Source: Cellulosimicrobium terreum
Lineage (GTDB): Bacteria; Actinomycetota; Actinomycetes; Actinomycetales; Cellulomonadaceae
Direction: 5' to 3'
Assembly (NCBI GenBank): GCA_014803435.1
Contig: JACYFD010000005.1
Location: 62,001 to 126,000 of the forward strand
DNA length: 64,000 nucleotides
This document shows positions 47,144 to 59,097 of the stretch, one piece after another; the stretch's first letter is position 1; every line of letters begins with the position of its first letter. Made by a program: the position numbers and the translations under genes. The notes below the pieces were generated by a model, which saw only the letters and a list, made by a program, of their open reading frames with translations, had not been told where the DNA came from and ran no database searches.

Positions 47144-47312
47144 TTGAAGGGGAGTATTCCTCCGCGGTGATGTCGTCATCACGGTCGGCGCAGTCGTCGG
47201 CCCGGTGTCACCGGTCACGCCGCCGAAGGACCGTCCGCCCCGCGGGCATGCTTCCAGGGTGCGTGGCGGAAGAGACCTTCGGTACTCAGTGCTATGTACC
47301 GGAGGTCTTTCT
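47144..47312 (+). ncRNA. yybP-ykoY (manganese) riboswitch
   Basis: The leader of the TerC genes has the marks of this class: GAAGGGGAGTATTCC at its 5' end, a GC-rich multi-arm middle, and the closing hairpin from GACCTTCGGTAC (47274-47285) to GTACCGGAGGTC (47296-47307). The 3' arm contains GGAGG (47301-47305), the Shine-Dalgarno site of the terC start at GTG 47313, so folding would hide it. A T-run follows (TCTTTCT), so termination is possible too. A -10-like TATGCT lies at 47129-47134. The class senses Mn2+ and commonly precedes terC or mntP genes. Confidence 0.85.
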
Positions 47313-48320
47313 GTGGATGTTCCCGTCTGGGTCTGGCTCGTCACCGTCGGGGTGATCGTCGCGATGCTCGCGGTCGACTACGTCGGGCACGTGCGCACGC
47401 CCCACGCCCCGAGCCTGCGCGAGGCCACCTGGTGGTCGCTCGGCTACGTGGCCGTGGCCGTCGCCTTCGGGTTCCTCGTGTGGGCCGTGTGGGGCAGCAC
47501 GTACGGCGGCGAGTACTTCGCCGGGTACATCACGGAGAAGAGCCTGTCGGTCGACAACCTCTTCGTGTTCGTCCTCATCATGACGAGCTTCCGCGTCCCG
47601 CGGCTCTACCAGCAGAAGGTGCTGCTGATCGGCATCACCATCGCGCTCGTGCTGCGCACGATCTTCATCTTCGCGGGCGCCGCGCTGATCGAGAACTTCA
47701 GCTGGATCTTCTACGTCTTCGGCGCGTTCCTGCTGTACACCGCGTGGGCCCAGGCCCGTACGGGTACGCAGCACGACGAGGAGTTCTCCGAGAACGCGCT
47801 CCTGCGCCTCACGCGCCGCGTCTTCCCGACGACGGACGACTACGTCGAGGACAAGATGACCACCCGGATCGACGGGAAGCGGTTCATCACCCCGATGCTC
47901 ATCGTCATGATCGCGATCGGGTCCGCCGACCTGCTGTTCGCCGTCGACTCGATCCCCGCCATCTTCGGTCTCACCCAGGAGACGTTCCTGGTCTTCGCGG
48001 CCAACGCCTTCTCGCTGCTCGGCCTGCGCCAGCTCTACTTCCTCATCGACGGCCTGCTCGACCGGCTCGTCTACCTCGCGTACGGGCTCGCGGCGATCCT
48101 CGGCTTCATCGGCGTCAAGCTCGTCATCCACGCCCTGCACACCAACGAGGTCCCGTTCATCAACGGCGGCGAGCACATCACCGCGATCCCCGAGATCCCG
48201 ACCGCGCTGTCGCTCGGGTTCATCGTCGTGGTCCTGGCGATCACCACGGTGGCGAGCCTCGCGAAGGACCGCGCGGACCGCCGTCGTGCCGTCTCGTCCG
48301 AGCAGGAGGACGCGCGCTGA
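47313..48320 (+). CDS. TerC/Alx-family membrane protein, first copy
   Basis: A 335-residue polytopic protein with eight or nine membrane helices. Conserved acidic membrane motifs are EKSLSVDNLFVF, IGSADLLFAVDSIPAIFGLT and FINGGEHI. Family members act in manganese export or in loading metals into secreted proteins, so control by a manganese riboswitch makes sense. GTG 47313 is seven bases after GGAGG; in-frame codons upstream lie inside the riboswitch. The second copy starts at the last base of its stop codon. Confidence 0.93.
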   Translation: MDVPVWVWLVTVGVIVAMLAVDYVGHVRTPHAPSLREATWWSLGYVAVAVAFGFLVWAVWGSTYGGEYFAGYITEKSLSVDNLFVFVLIMTSFRVPRLYQQKVLLIGITIALVLRTIFIFAGAALIENFSWIFYVFGAFLLYTAWAQARTGTQHDEEFSENALLRLTRRVFPTTDDYVEDKMTTRIDGKRFITPMLIVMIAIGSADLLFAVDSIPAIFGLTQETFLVFAANAFSLLGLRQLYFLIDGLLDRLVYLAYGLAAILGFIGVKLVIHALHTNEVPFINGGEHITAIPEIPTALSLGFIVVVLAITTVASLAKDRADRRRAVSSEQEDAR

Positions 48321-49399
48321 TGGTGCACGAGCTGCCGCTCTGGTTCGAGTGGGCGTCGTTGTCGGCGCTCGCGGTGCTCCTCGTCGTCGACCTCTTCGTC
48401 GTCGGCAGGCGACCCCACGTGCCCTCGATGCGTGAGAGCGCGCTGTGGGTGGGGTTCTACGTGGCGCTCGCCCTCGTGTTCGGCGCCGTCGTCGGCGCCG
48501 TGGGCGGGGCGGCGCCGGCCGGGGAGTTCTACGCGGGCTGGCTCACCGAGTACAGCCTGTCGGTCGACAACCTCTTCGTCTTCGTCATCATCATGGCGCG
48601 GTTCGCCGTGCCCAAGGAGCAGCAGCAGCGCGTGCTCATGGTGGGGATCATCGTCGCGCTGGTCCTGCGCGGCGCCTTCATCCTCGCCGGCGCGGCGGTC
48701 CTGCAGCAGTTCGTCTGGGTGTTCTACCTCTTCGGCGCGTTCCTCGTGTACACGGCCGTCAAGCTCGTGACCGGGGGCGACGAGGCCGAGGAGTACCACG
48801 AGAACCGGGCGGTGCGACTCCTGCGCCGCGTGCTGCCCATCGGGACCAGGTACGACGGCGGCCGGCTCCGGTCGGTCGAGGACGGCAGGAAGGTCTTCAC
48901 GCCGCTGGTCGTCGTCTTCCTCGCGATCGGCAGCACGGACGTCCTGTTCGCCTTCGACTCGATCCCGGCGATCTTCGGGCTGACGCAGGACCCGTTCATC
49001 GTGTTCACGACGAACGTCTTCGCGCTCATGGGTCTGCGCCAGCTCTACTTCCTGCTGGGCGGGCTCCTCCAACGGCTGGTCTACCTGCCGATCGGCCTCG
49101 CCGTGATCCTCGGCTTCATCGGGATCAAGCTGATCCTCGAGGCGCTGCACGAGAACTCGGTGCCGTTCATCAACGGCGGCGAGCCGATCGAGGCGGTGCC
49201 GACGGTGCCGATCTGGATGTCGCTCGCCGTGATCATCGGCGCCCTCGCCCTGACCACCGTCGCGAGCCTCCTGCGGACCCGCGGGCGCGGCGACGACGGA
49301 CCCGCGCCGGTCGAGGGCCCCACCGACGGCGCGGCTCAGGACGCGAACGTGCAGGACGCGCCCGTCGAGGACGCGCCGGCGGGCGACGCCTCCCGCTGA
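48320..49399 (+). CDS. TerC/Alx-family membrane protein, second copy
   Basis: A 359-residue paralogue of the preceding protein with the same membrane layout and motifs (TEYSLSVDNLFVF, FAFDSIPAIFGLTQDPF, VPFINGGEPI). The cytoplasmic loop after the fifth helix differs, and a 50-residue acidic, Ala/Asp-rich tail is added (DANVQDAPVEDAPAGD). The ATG overlaps the TGA of copy one, so it depends on the same riboswitch. Divergence between the copies is high enough that they probably do different jobs or form a hetero-oligomer. Confidence 0.92.
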   Translation: MVHELPLWFEWASLSALAVLLVVDLFVVGRRPHVPSMRESALWVGFYVALALVFGAVVGAVGGAAPAGEFYAGWLTEYSLSVDNLFVFVIIMARFAVPKEQQQRVLMVGIIVALVLRGAFILAGAAVLQQFVWVFYLFGAFLVYTAVKLVTGGDEAEEYHENRAVRLLRRVLPIGTRYDGGRLRSVEDGRKVFTPLVVVFLAIGSTDVLFAFDSIPAIFGLTQDPFIVFTTNVFALMGLRQLYFLLGGLLQRLVYLPIGLAVILGFIGIKLILEALHENSVPFINGGEPIEAVPTVPIWMSLAVIIGALALTTVASLLRTRGRGDDGPAPVEGPTDGAAQDANVQDAPVEDAPAGDASR

Positions 49400-49408
49400 C
49401 CGGCGGGA
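49391..49408. terminator. Hairpin at the end of the terC pair
   Basis: TCCCGC-TGACCG-GCGGGA has a 6-bp stem with the second terC stop codon in its loop, between convergent genes. A modest terminator candidate. Confidence 0.4.
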
Positions 49409-49424
49409 AGCCCCTCGCCGTCGG

Positions 49425-49724
49425 TCAGACGCGGTCGGCCCAGTCGCCGATCACCGGTGACCACGGGCGCACGGTCCGCTCGGCCACCAGGCCGGCGCGG
49501 GCGAACGGGTCGGCGTCGAGGACGTCGCCTGCCGCGGCGACGGACTCGGCGTCGAGCACGATGAGCGCGCCGCCCGGGGCGTCCTGCGTCGCCGGGAGCG
49601 GACCGGAGGCGAGCAGGGTGCCCTGCGCGTGCAGGCCGCGCAGGAAGGCCCGGTGCTCGGGGCGGACGGCGTCCAGGTCGGCGGGTCGGTCGGCGTACAC
49701 GTAGGTCACGGCGTGGATCGGCAT
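49425..49724 (-). CDS. YCII-family protein
   Basis: A 99-residue ferredoxin-like alpha/beta protein. YADRPADLDAVRPEHRAFLRGLHAQG holds the conserved His, and VLDADPFARAGLV holds the Asp of the usual His-Asp pair. Family members include a dehydrochlorinase, but most are uncharacterised. ATG 49724 is chosen; a longer frame begins further upstream without conservation. It converges with the terC pair and is divergent from the S51 peptidase gene. Confidence 0.83.
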   Translation of the reverse strand: MPIHAVTYVYADRPADLDAVRPEHRAFLRGLHAQGTLLASGPLPATQDAPGGALIVLDAESVAAAGDVLDADPFARAGLVAERTVRPWSPVIGDWADRV

Positions 49725-49819
49725 GGCGCCATTCAAGCAGGACGGCACGGGGCGTCGAGCGGGCGTCCGTCCCGGCCGCCGGGCGCGAGAATCCCGTGGT
49801 CACGCCCCCGTGCGGTGCG

Positions 49820-49825
49820 TACCGT
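49820..49825 (+). promoter_or_regulatory. -10-like hexamer TACCGT before the S51 peptidase gene
   Basis: TACCGT ends 8 nt before ATG 49834. Confidence 0.4.
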
Positions 49826-49833
49826 CGCGACGT

Positions 49834-50577
49834 ATGAGCGACCTCACGATCCTCGCGACCTCTGGCGGCTACGCGCCCGGGCACCGGACCCGGCTCGCGC
49901 TCGGCCCGCTCGTCCACCACGCCGCCGATCTGGCCGGCGTCGAGGGCACGCCCCGCGTGTGCCACCTGGGCACGGCCGGCGGCGACCAGACCTGGTTCCA
50001 CGCCGAGCTCGACGAGGCGGCCCGGGTCGCCGGGTTCGCGATGTCCCACCTCTCGCTGTTCAGCATGCCGAACGTCGACGATGTCGAGGCGCACCTGCGT
50101 GACCACGACGTCGTGTGGGTCGGCGGCGGGTCTGTCGTCAACCTGCTCGCGGTCTGGCGTGCCCACGGGCTGCCCGAGATCCTGCGGTCCGTGGGCGGGT
50201 CCGGCGTCGTGCTCGCGGGTGTCAGCGCGGGCTCGCTGTGCTGGCACGTCGGGGGACCGACGGACTCGTTCGGTCCGGACCTTCGCCCTGTGACCGACGG
50301 CCTCGCGTTCGTGCCCTACGGCAACGGCGTCCACTACGACGCCGAGCCGGGACGACGCCCGCTCCTGCACCGTCTCGTGGCCGAGGGGACGCTGCCCACC
50401 TCGTACGCGACGGACGACGGGGTGGGGCTGGTCTACCGCGGCGGTCGGCTCGTCGAGGCCGTCACCGAGATCCGGGACGCGGCAGCGTGGGTGGTCCGTC
50501 GCGAGCGTGACGCGGACGGCGCCGCGACGGCCGTCGAGGGGAGGATCGTGCCACGGGTGCTGAGCGGCGCGCGCTGA
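49834..50577 (+). CDS. Peptidase E-like S51 serine peptidase
   Basis: A 247-residue member of the S51 family, which has a glutaminase-like fold and cleaves Asp-X dipeptides or cyanophycin fragments. The nucleophile is Ser131 in LAGVSAGSLCWH, with VWVGGGSVVNLL before it and NGVHYD as the likely His site. DSFGPDLRPVTDGLAFVPYG is also typical. Cytoplasmic. The exact substrate cannot be read from sequence. It converges with the beta-lactamase-fold gene. Confidence 0.87.
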   Translation: MSDLTILATSGGYAPGHRTRLALGPLVHHAADLAGVEGTPRVCHLGTAGGDQTWFHAELDEAARVAGFAMSHLSLFSMPNVDDVEAHLRDHDVVWVGGGSVVNLLAVWRAHGLPEILRSVGGSGVVLAGVSAGSLCWHVGGPTDSFGPDLRPVTDGLAFVPYGNGVHYDAEPGRRPLLHRLVAEGTLPTSYATDDGVGLVYRGGRLVEAVTEIRDAAAWVVRRERDADGAATAVEGRIVPRVLSGAR

Positions 50578-50634
50578 CGGTCTGACGGACCTGTGGTCGC
50601 GGTGGTCGCGATCGTCGCGGTGCCGGTCTCCTGG

Positions 50635-51348
50635 TCACCAGCCGCGCTCGCGCCACTCGGCGAGGTGCGGCCGCTCGGCGCCGAGCGTCGTGTCGTCCCC
50701 GTGGCCCGGGTAGACCCACGTGTCGTCGCGGAACCGGTCGAAGACGCGCTGCGTGACGTCGTCGAGCAGGCGTGCGAACCGGTCGGGGTCGTGCCCGGTG
50801 GCGCCGAGCCCGCCCGGGAAGAGGGAGTCGCCGGTGAACAGGTGCGTACGTCCGGCGACCGCGCCGGGTGCGCGCACGTGGTCGGGCTCGCGGTAGGCGA
50901 GCGCGACGGACCCTGGGGTGTGCCCGCGCAGGGCGATCACCTCGAGGGTCGCGCGACCGACGGCGAGGGTGTCCCCGTGGCGCAGCCGCCGGTCGACGCG
51001 GACCCCCGTCGCGTCGGCGATCGCGTCGGCGTCGTCCGCACCGGCCACGACCTCCGCGTCGGTCGTGGCGACGACGGCGGCGAGCGCGCCCGCGTGGTCG
51101 TGGTGGCGGTGGGTCGTGACCACCATCTCGAGCCGGTATCCCGACGGGGTGCCGGCGTCGTGCACGAGGGCGAGCAGCCGATCGGGCTGCGCGGCGGCGT
51201 CGACCAGCAGGCGCTCGCCGGTCCTGCGACAGGTCAGGAGGTAGGTGTCGTTCGACATCGCCCCGACGGCGGTCTTGCGGATCTCGAGCTCGTCGAGCGC
51301 CCGCACGTGTGTCGGCCCGTCCACCGTCACGTTCCCCGTGTAGCCCAT
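50635..51348 (-). CDS. Metallo-beta-lactamase-fold hydrolase
   Basis: A 237-residue glyoxalase II-like hydrolase. Metal ligands: THRHHDHAG, His in [11 protein letters not shown], Asp in [11 protein letters not shown] and His in VYPGHGDDT. That is the complete binuclear zinc set. Actinobacteria lack glutathione, so a mycothiol or other thioester is a likelier substrate; this is inference. It is divergent from uvrA, a neighbour pairing often seen in actinobacteria. Confidence 0.88.
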   Translation of the reverse strand: MGYTGNVTVDGPTHVRALDELEIRKTAVGAMSNDTYLLTCRRTGERLLVDAAAQPDRLLALVHDAGTPSGYRLEMVVTTHRHHDHAGALAAVVATTDAEVVAGADDADAIADATGVRVDRRLRHGDTLAVGRATLEVIALRGHTPGSVALAYREPDHVRAPGAVAGRTHLFTGDSLFPGGLGATGHDPDRFARLLDDVTQRVFDRFRDDTWVYPGHGDDTTLGAERPHLAEWRERGW

Positions 51349-51395
51349 GCCCCAGTGTGGTGCGCCGTCGGCGTGGCGCGCGATGCGGCGGAAGG

Positions 51396-51411
51396 TCGAA
51401 CACGTGTGCGA
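51396..51411. promoter_or_regulatory. lexA box: LexA (SOS) box upstream of uvrA
   Basis: TCGAACACGTGTGCGA matches the actinobacterial SOS consensus TCGAAC-N4-GTTCGA with one mismatch, in the second arm. It is 29 bases before the uvrA start and 17 before its -10-like hexamer, so bound LexA would cover the -35 region. Confidence 0.78.
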
Positions 51412-51428
51412 GTGTCGGTGGCCGGTCG

Positions 51429-51434
51429 TACGAT
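51429..51434 (+). promoter_or_regulatory. -10-like hexamer TACGAT of uvrA
   Basis: TACGAT ends 6 nt before GTG 51441. Confidence 0.55.
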
Positions 51435-51440
51435 GCTGCG

Positions 51441-54428
<2,988 letters not shown>

Positions 54429-54432
54429 CGGT

Positions 54433-54465
54433 CGGCGTCCGACCGGCGTCCGACCGGCGTCCGAC
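54433..54465 (+). repeat. Three perfect tandem copies of CGGCGTCCGAC
   Basis: The 11-base unit is repeated at 54433, 54444 and 54455, just after the uvrA stop and before the convergent OsmC stop. Each unit with its flank can form a small GTCGG/CCGAC hairpin, so the array may act as a terminator cluster or simply be a slippage product. Confidence 0.9.
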
Positions 54466-54495
54466 CACGGGCGACGAGCGCGCCGTCGCGGGGGT

Positions 54496-54981
54496 TCAGC
54501 CCACCGGGCGGCGCGACGGGGCCGGCTCGACCAGCACGCGGAAGTTCACCGAGCGCGCGATGAAGCAGTGGTCGTGCGCGCGGCGGTGGAGCACCGCCAG
54601 CGCGTCGTCGTCGGCGCCCGGCCCGTCGTCGACCACGACGCGCGGGCGCAGGGTCACGTCGGTGAACTGCCCCTCCCCGCCGGACTCGACGCGCATGGTT
54701 CCGGTGACGTCGTCCACGTAGTCGCGCACGACGACGCCTCCGGTCGCCGCGAGATGCAGGAACCACAGCATGTGGCACTGCGACAGGCTGACGACGAACA
54801 GCTCCTCGGGGCTGTAGCGCGTCGGGTCGCCGCGGAAGGCCGGGTCGGCGGAACCCGGGAGCGGCGGGCGCCCCTCGAGCAGGACGTCGTGGTCCCGCCG
54901 GTACGCCGTGTACGACGACGTCCCCGTCCCACCGGCGCCCGTCCAGCGGATCGTTGCCGAGTACCCGTGCTGCGCGCTCAT
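54496..54981 (-). CDS. OsmC/Ohr-family protein
   Basis: A 161-residue OsmC-fold protein. RYSPEELFVVSLSQCHMLWFLHLAA contains the first conserved Cys in its usual SQCHM setting. The second Cys is in HDHCFIARSVNF. This family reduces organic hydroperoxides through a Cys pair. ATG 54981 has GAGGA upstream and follows a -10-like TAGGGT (55008-55003). The GTG at 55002 would sit against that hexamer and is rejected as start. Confidence 0.88.
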   Translation of the reverse strand: MSAQHGYSATIRWTGAGGTGTSSYTAYRRDHDVLLEGRPPLPGSADPAFRGDPTRYSPEELFVVSLSQCHMLWFLHLAATGGVVVRDYVDDVTGTMRVESGGEGQFTDVTLRPRVVVDDGPGADDDALAVLHRRAHDHCFIARSVNFRVLVEPAPSRRPVG

Positions 54982-55002
54982 CCGCTCGTCCTCATGGACC
55001 AC

Positions 55003-55008
55003 ACCCTA
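55003..55008 (-). promoter_or_regulatory. -10 hexamer TAGGGT of the OsmC gene
   Basis: The complement of ACCCTA. It leaves a leader of about 15 nt that includes GAGGA, unlike the uvrC promoter across the gap, which has no leader. Confidence 0.5.
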
Positions 55009-55067
55009 GTCAGGTGAGACGGGCGTCACACCCGGACTCCTGGCGGGGCCGCGTGGGCGGGCTGTCC

Positions 55068-55073
55068 TAGGGT
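55068..55073 (+). promoter_or_regulatory. -10-like hexamer TAGGGT of uvrC
   Basis: TAGGGT ends 7 nt before ATG 55081. It excludes GTG 55072, which overlaps it. Confidence 0.55.
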
Positions 55074-55080
55074 GGTCGTC

Positions 55081-57126
55081 ATGCCTGATCCCGCGACGTA
55101 TCGCCCGGCGCCGGGGGAGATCCCGACGTCCCCCGGCGTCTACCGGTTCCGTGACGAGCACGGACGGGTCGTCTACGTGGGCAAGGCGAAGAACCTGCGC
55201 GCGCGGCTGTCGAGCTACTTCCAGGACGTCGCGAACCTCCACCACCGGACCCAGACCATGGTCACCACGGCCGCGTCCGTCGAGTGGACCGTCGTGGGGA
55301 CCGAGGTCGAGGCGCTCGCGCTCGAGTACTCGTGGATCAAGGAGTTCGACCCGCGGTTCAACGTCAAGTACCGCGACGACAAGTCCTACCCGTACCTCGC
55401 GGTCACCATGGGAGAGGAGTTCCCGCGCGCCCAGGTCATGCGGGGGGCGAAGCGTCGGGGCACGCGCTACTTCGGCCCCTACGGCCACGCGTGGGCGATC
55501 CGGGAGACGCTCGACCTCCTGCTGCGCGTCTTCCCGGTGCGCACGTGCTCGGCCGGCGTGTTCAAGCGCGCCCACCAGACGGGGCGTCCCTGCCTGCTCG
55601 GGTACATCGACAAGTGTTCCGCGCCCTGTGTCGGGCGCATCTCGCCCGAGGACCACAAGGAGCTCGCGGAGGACTTCTGCGACTTCATGGCCGGTGACAC
55701 CCAGCGGTTCGTGCGTCGGCTCGAGCGCAAGATGCGCGAGGCGGCGGCCGCCCAGGAGTACGAGGCGGCGGCCCGGCTGCGCGACGACATCACCGCGCTC
55801 CAGCGTGCGACGGAGAAGAACGCCGTGGTCCTCGGGGACGCGACGGACGCCGACGTGTTCGCGCTCGTCGGCGACGAGCTCGAGGCGGCGGTCCAGGTGT
55901 TCCACGTGCGGGGCGGGCGGATCCGGGGCCAGCGGGGCTGGATCGTGGAGAAGGTCGAGGACGTCACCGACGCCGAGCTCGTCGAGCACCTCCTCCAGCA
56001 GGTCTACGGCGCGGCGGAGGACGCCGCGACGCTCGATCCGCGGGACACCGGGCAGGGCGCGCGCGGGCGGCGCGCGGCGATGCACGACGCCGTGCCGCGC
56101 GAGGTGCTCGTCCCCGTGCTCCCGCCGGACCCGGACCAGGTGACCACGTGGCTGACGGGGCTGCGTGGCGCCCGCGTCGACGTCCGGGTCCCGCAGCGCG
56201 GTGACAAGAAGGAGCTCGCGGCGACGGTCCGCGCGAACGCGGAGCACGCGCTCGTGCTGCACCGCACCCGGCGTGCCGGTGACCTGACGACCCGCAGCCA
56301 GGCGCTGCGCGAGATCCAGGAGGCGCTCGAGCTCGAGACCGCCCCGCTGCGCATCGAGTGCTACGACGTCTCGCACAACCAGGGCACCTACCAGGTCGCC
56401 TCCATGGTCGTGTTCGAGGACGGGTTGGCGCGCAAGAGCGAGTACCGCCACTTCACGGTGCGCGGCCCGGACGGCGACGGCGCGCGCGACGACACGGCGG
56501 CGATGCACGAGGTCATCACGCGGCGCTTCAAGCGCTACCTCGCGGAGCGTTCGCGCTCGGGCGAGGTCGAGATCGACCGCTCGGGCGAGGTCGACGCGGA
56601 CGCACCCGAGGACCGCCGGGGCCGGTTCGCCTACCCGCCGAACCTCGTCGTCGTCGACGGCGGCCCGCCCCAGGTCGCCGCGGCCTCGCGGGCGCTCGCG
56701 GAGCTGGGCATCGACGACGTCGCGCTGTGCGGCCTCGCGAAGCGGCTCGAGGAGGTCTGGCTCCCCGGCGAGGACTACCCGGTCATCCTCCAGCGCTCCT
56801 CGGAGGGCCTGTACCTCCTGCAGCGGGTGCGCGACGAGGCGCACCGCTTCGCGATCAGCCAGCACCGCAAGAAGCGCAGCAAGGGCATGACCGTGTCGGT
56901 GCTCGACGACGTCCCCGGACTCGGCCCGGCCCGCCGTGCCGCCCTCCTCAAGCAGTTCGGCTCGGTCAAGCGCCTGCGCGCGGCGACCGTGGAGGAGATC
57001 GCGACGGTGCCCGGTATGGGTGTGCGGACCGCGGAGACGGTGGTCGCGGCGCTCGCCGGGCTGGACACACCGACGACGGACGGCGCCACCGGACGCGCCG
57101 ACGCTGCTGGCATGCTGGGACCATGA
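55081..57126 (+). CDS. uvrC: Excinuclease ABC subunit C
   Basis: A 681-residue dual-incision nuclease. The N-terminal GIY-YIG domain ([29 protein letters not shown], read in two parts) cuts 3' of the lesion. A Cys-rich linker ([23 protein letters not shown]) and the UVR motif ([14 protein letters not shown]) bind UvrB. The RNase H-like domain for the 5' cut has [10 protein letters not shown] and [10 protein letters not shown]. Two helix-hairpin-helix motifs follow ([25 protein letters not shown]). The stop overlaps rapZ (ATGA). Confidence 0.97.
   Translation: MPDPATYRPAPGEIPTSPGVYRFRDEHGRVVYVGKAKNLRARLSSYFQDVANLHHRTQTMVTTAASVEWTVVGTEVEALALEYSWIKEFDPRFNVKYRDDKSYPYLAVTMGEEFPRAQVMRGAKRRGTRYFGPYGHAWAIRETLDLLLRVFPVRTCSAGVFKRAHQTGRPCLLGYIDKCSAPCVGRISPEDHKELAEDFCDFMAGDTQRFVRRLERKMREAAAAQEYEAAARLRDDITALQRATEKNAVVLGDATDADVFALVGDELEAAVQVFHVRGGRIRGQRGWIVEKVEDVTDAELVEHLLQQVYGAAEDAATLDPRDTGQGARGRRAAMHDAVPREVLVPVLPPDPDQVTTWLTGLRGARVDVRVPQRGDKKELAATVRANAEHALVLHRTRRAGDLTTRSQALREIQEALELETAPLRIECYDVSHNQGTYQVASMVVFEDGLARKSEYRHFTVRGPDGDGARDDTAAMHEVITRRFKRYLAERSRSGEVEIDRSGEVDADAPEDRRGRFAYPPNLVVVDGGPPQVAAASRALAELGIDDVALCGLAKRLEEVWLPGEDYPVILQRSSEGLYLLQRVRDEAHRFAISQHRKKRSKGMTVSVLDDVPGLGPARRAALLKQFGSVKRLRAATVEEIATVPGMGVRTAETVVAALAGLDTPTTDGATGRADAAGMLGP
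57111..57116 (+). promoter_or_regulatory. Possible -10-like CATGCT before rapZ
   Basis: CATGCT inside the end of uvrC ends 6 nt before ATG 57123. It could give rapZ-yvcK a transcript of their own. The weakest of this set. Confidence 0.3.
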
Positions 57127-58061
57127 CGAGCGAACCCGCGCCGAGCACCGTCCCGTCCGGCATCCCCGCGATCGAGGCGGCCACGCACGCGCCCGAGCGC
57201 CGGGAGGCGGAGGTGCTCATCATCACCGGTATGTCCGGTGCGGGCCGGTCCCGTGCGGCCGCGGTCCTCGAGGACCTCGACTGGTACGTCGTCGACAACC
57301 TCCCGCCGCGGATGATCATCCCGCTCGTCGACCTCATGACCCGCTCGGGATCGACGCTCGAGCGCATCGGCGCGGTCGTCGACGTGCGCGGGCGCGAGTT
57401 CTTCACCGACCTCGTCGAGGTCTTGGACCACCTCCGCCAGAACGGCGTGTTCTACCGCATCCTGTTCCTCGACGCCTCCGACGAGGTCCTCGTCCGCCGG
57501 TACGAGCAGGTCCGGCGCCCGCACCCGCTCCAGGGCGAGGGGCGAATCCTCGACGGGCTCGGGTCCGAGCGCCGGCTGCTCGCCAGCCTCGAGGAACGTG
57601 CCGACATGGTCATCGACACGTCCGAGCTCACGGTCCACGACCTCGCGCGCGAGGTGCGGGCGGCGGTCGCGGACGGCGCACCGGACACGCTGCGCATCAA
57701 CGTCGTCTCCTTCGGGTTCAAGTACGGCATCCCGCTCGACGCCGACCACGTGGTCGACATGCGCTTCCTCGCCAACCCCTACTGGATCACCGAGCTGCGC
57801 CACCTCACCGGACGCGACGCCCCGGTGCGCGACTACGTGCTGGGCCGGCCGGGTGCCGTCGAGTTCGTGGACCGGTACGTCCACGCGCTCGAGCCCGTCC
57901 TCGCCGGCTACCTGGGGGAGGAGAAGCGGTACGTGACCATCGCGGTCGGCTGCACGGGCGGCAAGCATCGCTCGGTCGCCATCAGCGAGGCGATCGCCAC
58001 GCGCCTGCGGGCCCAGGGCCAGCGCGTCACGGTCACGGCCCGCGACCTGGGGAAGGAGTGA
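57123..58061 (+). CDS. rapZ: RNase adapter RapZ / nucleotide-binding protein
   Basis: A 312-residue P-loop protein of the RapZ/YvcJ family. The P-loop is [11 protein letters not shown], with Arg where many homologues have Lys, as is common in actinobacteria. [26 protein letters not shown] and the C-terminal [15 protein letters not shown] and [13 protein letters not shown] blocks are typical. In E. coli RapZ controls glucosamine-6-phosphate synthase mRNA; the role here is less clear. The first 28 residues are an unconserved leader. It heads the conserved trio rapZ-yvcK-whiA. Confidence 0.93.
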   Translation: MTSEPAPSTVPSGIPAIEAATHAPERREAEVLIITGMSGAGRSRAAAVLEDLDWYVVDNLPPRMIIPLVDLMTRSGSTLERIGAVVDVRGREFFTDLVEVLDHLRQNGVFYRILFLDASDEVLVRRYEQVRRPHPLQGEGRILDGLGSERRLLASLEERADMVIDTSELTVHDLAREVRAAVADGAPDTLRINVVSFGFKYGIPLDADHVVDMRFLANPYWITELRHLTGRDAPVRDYVLGRPGAVEFVDRYVHALEPVLAGYLGEEKRYVTIAVGCTGGKHRSVAISEAIATRLRAQGQRVTVTARDLGKE

Positions 58062-59032
58062 CGCCGGACGTGGTCGCCAAGAGATCACCCGCGGTCGTCG
58101 CGCTCGGTGGCGGGCACGGGCTTTCGGCGAGCCTGTCGGCCCTGCGCCTCATGTCCGACCGCCTCACCGCGGTGGTCACCGTCGCCGACGACGGCGGCAG
58201 CTCCGGGCGCCTGCGCGACGAGCTGGGCGTGCTCCCGCCCGGCGACCTGCGCATGGCGCTCGCGGCGCTGTGCGACGACTCCGAGTGGGGCCGCACGTGG
58301 AGCGCGCTGCTGCAGCACCGGTTCACGTCCGAGGGCGACCTCGACAACCATGCCGTGGGCAACCTCCTCATCGTGGCGCTGTGGGAGCTGCTGGACGACC
58401 CGGTGGCGGGCCTGGACTGGGTGGGTCGCCTCCTCGGCGCCCGAGGTCGGGTGCTCCCCATGGCCGCGGTACCTCTCGGCATCGAGGCGGATGCGCGGTC
58501 CGGCGACGGTCTGACCACGGTGGTGGGTCAGAGCCGGGTGGCGGTCACCCCGGGGATCGAGCAGCTCCGGCTCGTGCCGCCCGACCCCCCGGCGTGCCCG
58601 GAGGCGGTCGCGGCGATCGACGCGGCGGACTGGGTCGTGCTCGGACCCGGGTCGTGGTTCTCCTCCGTCCTGCCGCACCTGCTGGTGCCGGAGCTGGCGC
58701 ACGCGCTCCACGAGACGTCCGCGCGGCGCTGCGTGACGCTGAACCTCGCTGCCGAGACGGGCGAGACGTTCGGCCTCTCGGCGACCGACCACCTGGAGGT
58801 CCTGCACAAGCACGCACCGGGACTGCGCATCGACGCGGTCGTCGCCGACCCGTCGGCCGTCGAGGACACCGAGCAGCTGGCGCGGGCCGCGCAGCGGATG
58901 GGTGCGCGGCTGCTCCTGAGGCAGGTGCGCCGCGGCGACGGGACGGCCCGTCACGACGCGCTGCGCCTGGCCGCCGCCTACCGGGACGTGTTCGACGGCG
59001 TGCTCGGCGACGTCGGCGCCGACCCCGGCTGA
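58058..59032 (+). CDS. Gluconeogenesis factor YvcK (CofD-like)
   Basis: A 324-residue member of the YvcK/CofD superfamily. It opens with [18 protein letters not shown], then [40 protein letters not shown] and [19 protein letters not shown]. YvcK proteins bind UDP-sugars and link carbon flux to cell-wall synthesis, and in mycobacteria are kinase targets (CuvA). GTG 58058 has GGAAGGA just upstream and overlaps the rapZ stop. The symbol is left empty because naming differs (yvcK, cuvA). Confidence 0.93.
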   Translation: MTPDVVAKRSPAVVALGGGHGLSASLSALRLMSDRLTAVVTVADDGGSSGRLRDELGVLPPGDLRMALAALCDDSEWGRTWSALLQHRFTSEGDLDNHAVGNLLIVALWELLDDPVAGLDWVGRLLGARGRVLPMAAVPLGIEADARSGDGLTTVVGQSRVAVTPGIEQLRLVPPDPPACPEAVAAIDAADWVVLGPGSWFSSVLPHLLVPELAHALHETSARRCVTLNLAAETGETFGLSATDHLEVLHKHAPGLRIDAVVADPSAVEDTEQLARAAQRMGARLLLRQVRRGDGTARHDALRLAAAYRDVFDGVLGDVGADPG

Positions 59033-59085
59033 GCCGGCCCGTGCCCGCCTGCCCGACGACGGGAGGCGGGCCGCGGCATCGATGG

Positions 59086-59091
59086 CAGGAT
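59086..59091 (+). promoter_or_regulatory. -10-like hexamer CAGGAT before whiA
   Basis: CAGGAT ends 6 nt before ATG 59098; no ribosome site intervenes. Confidence 0.45.
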
Positions 59092-59097
59092 GGCGGC

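Noticed and set aside
50593-50610. Two copies of GTGGTCGCG in the gap between the S51 peptidase and MBL genes
   Set aside because: Only two short copies in a GC-rich gap; not distinguishable from chance.
57223-57255. RapZ P-loop with Arg instead of Lys as a possible loss of function
   Set aside because: GMSGAGRS is usual in actinobacterial members, so it is not an anomaly.
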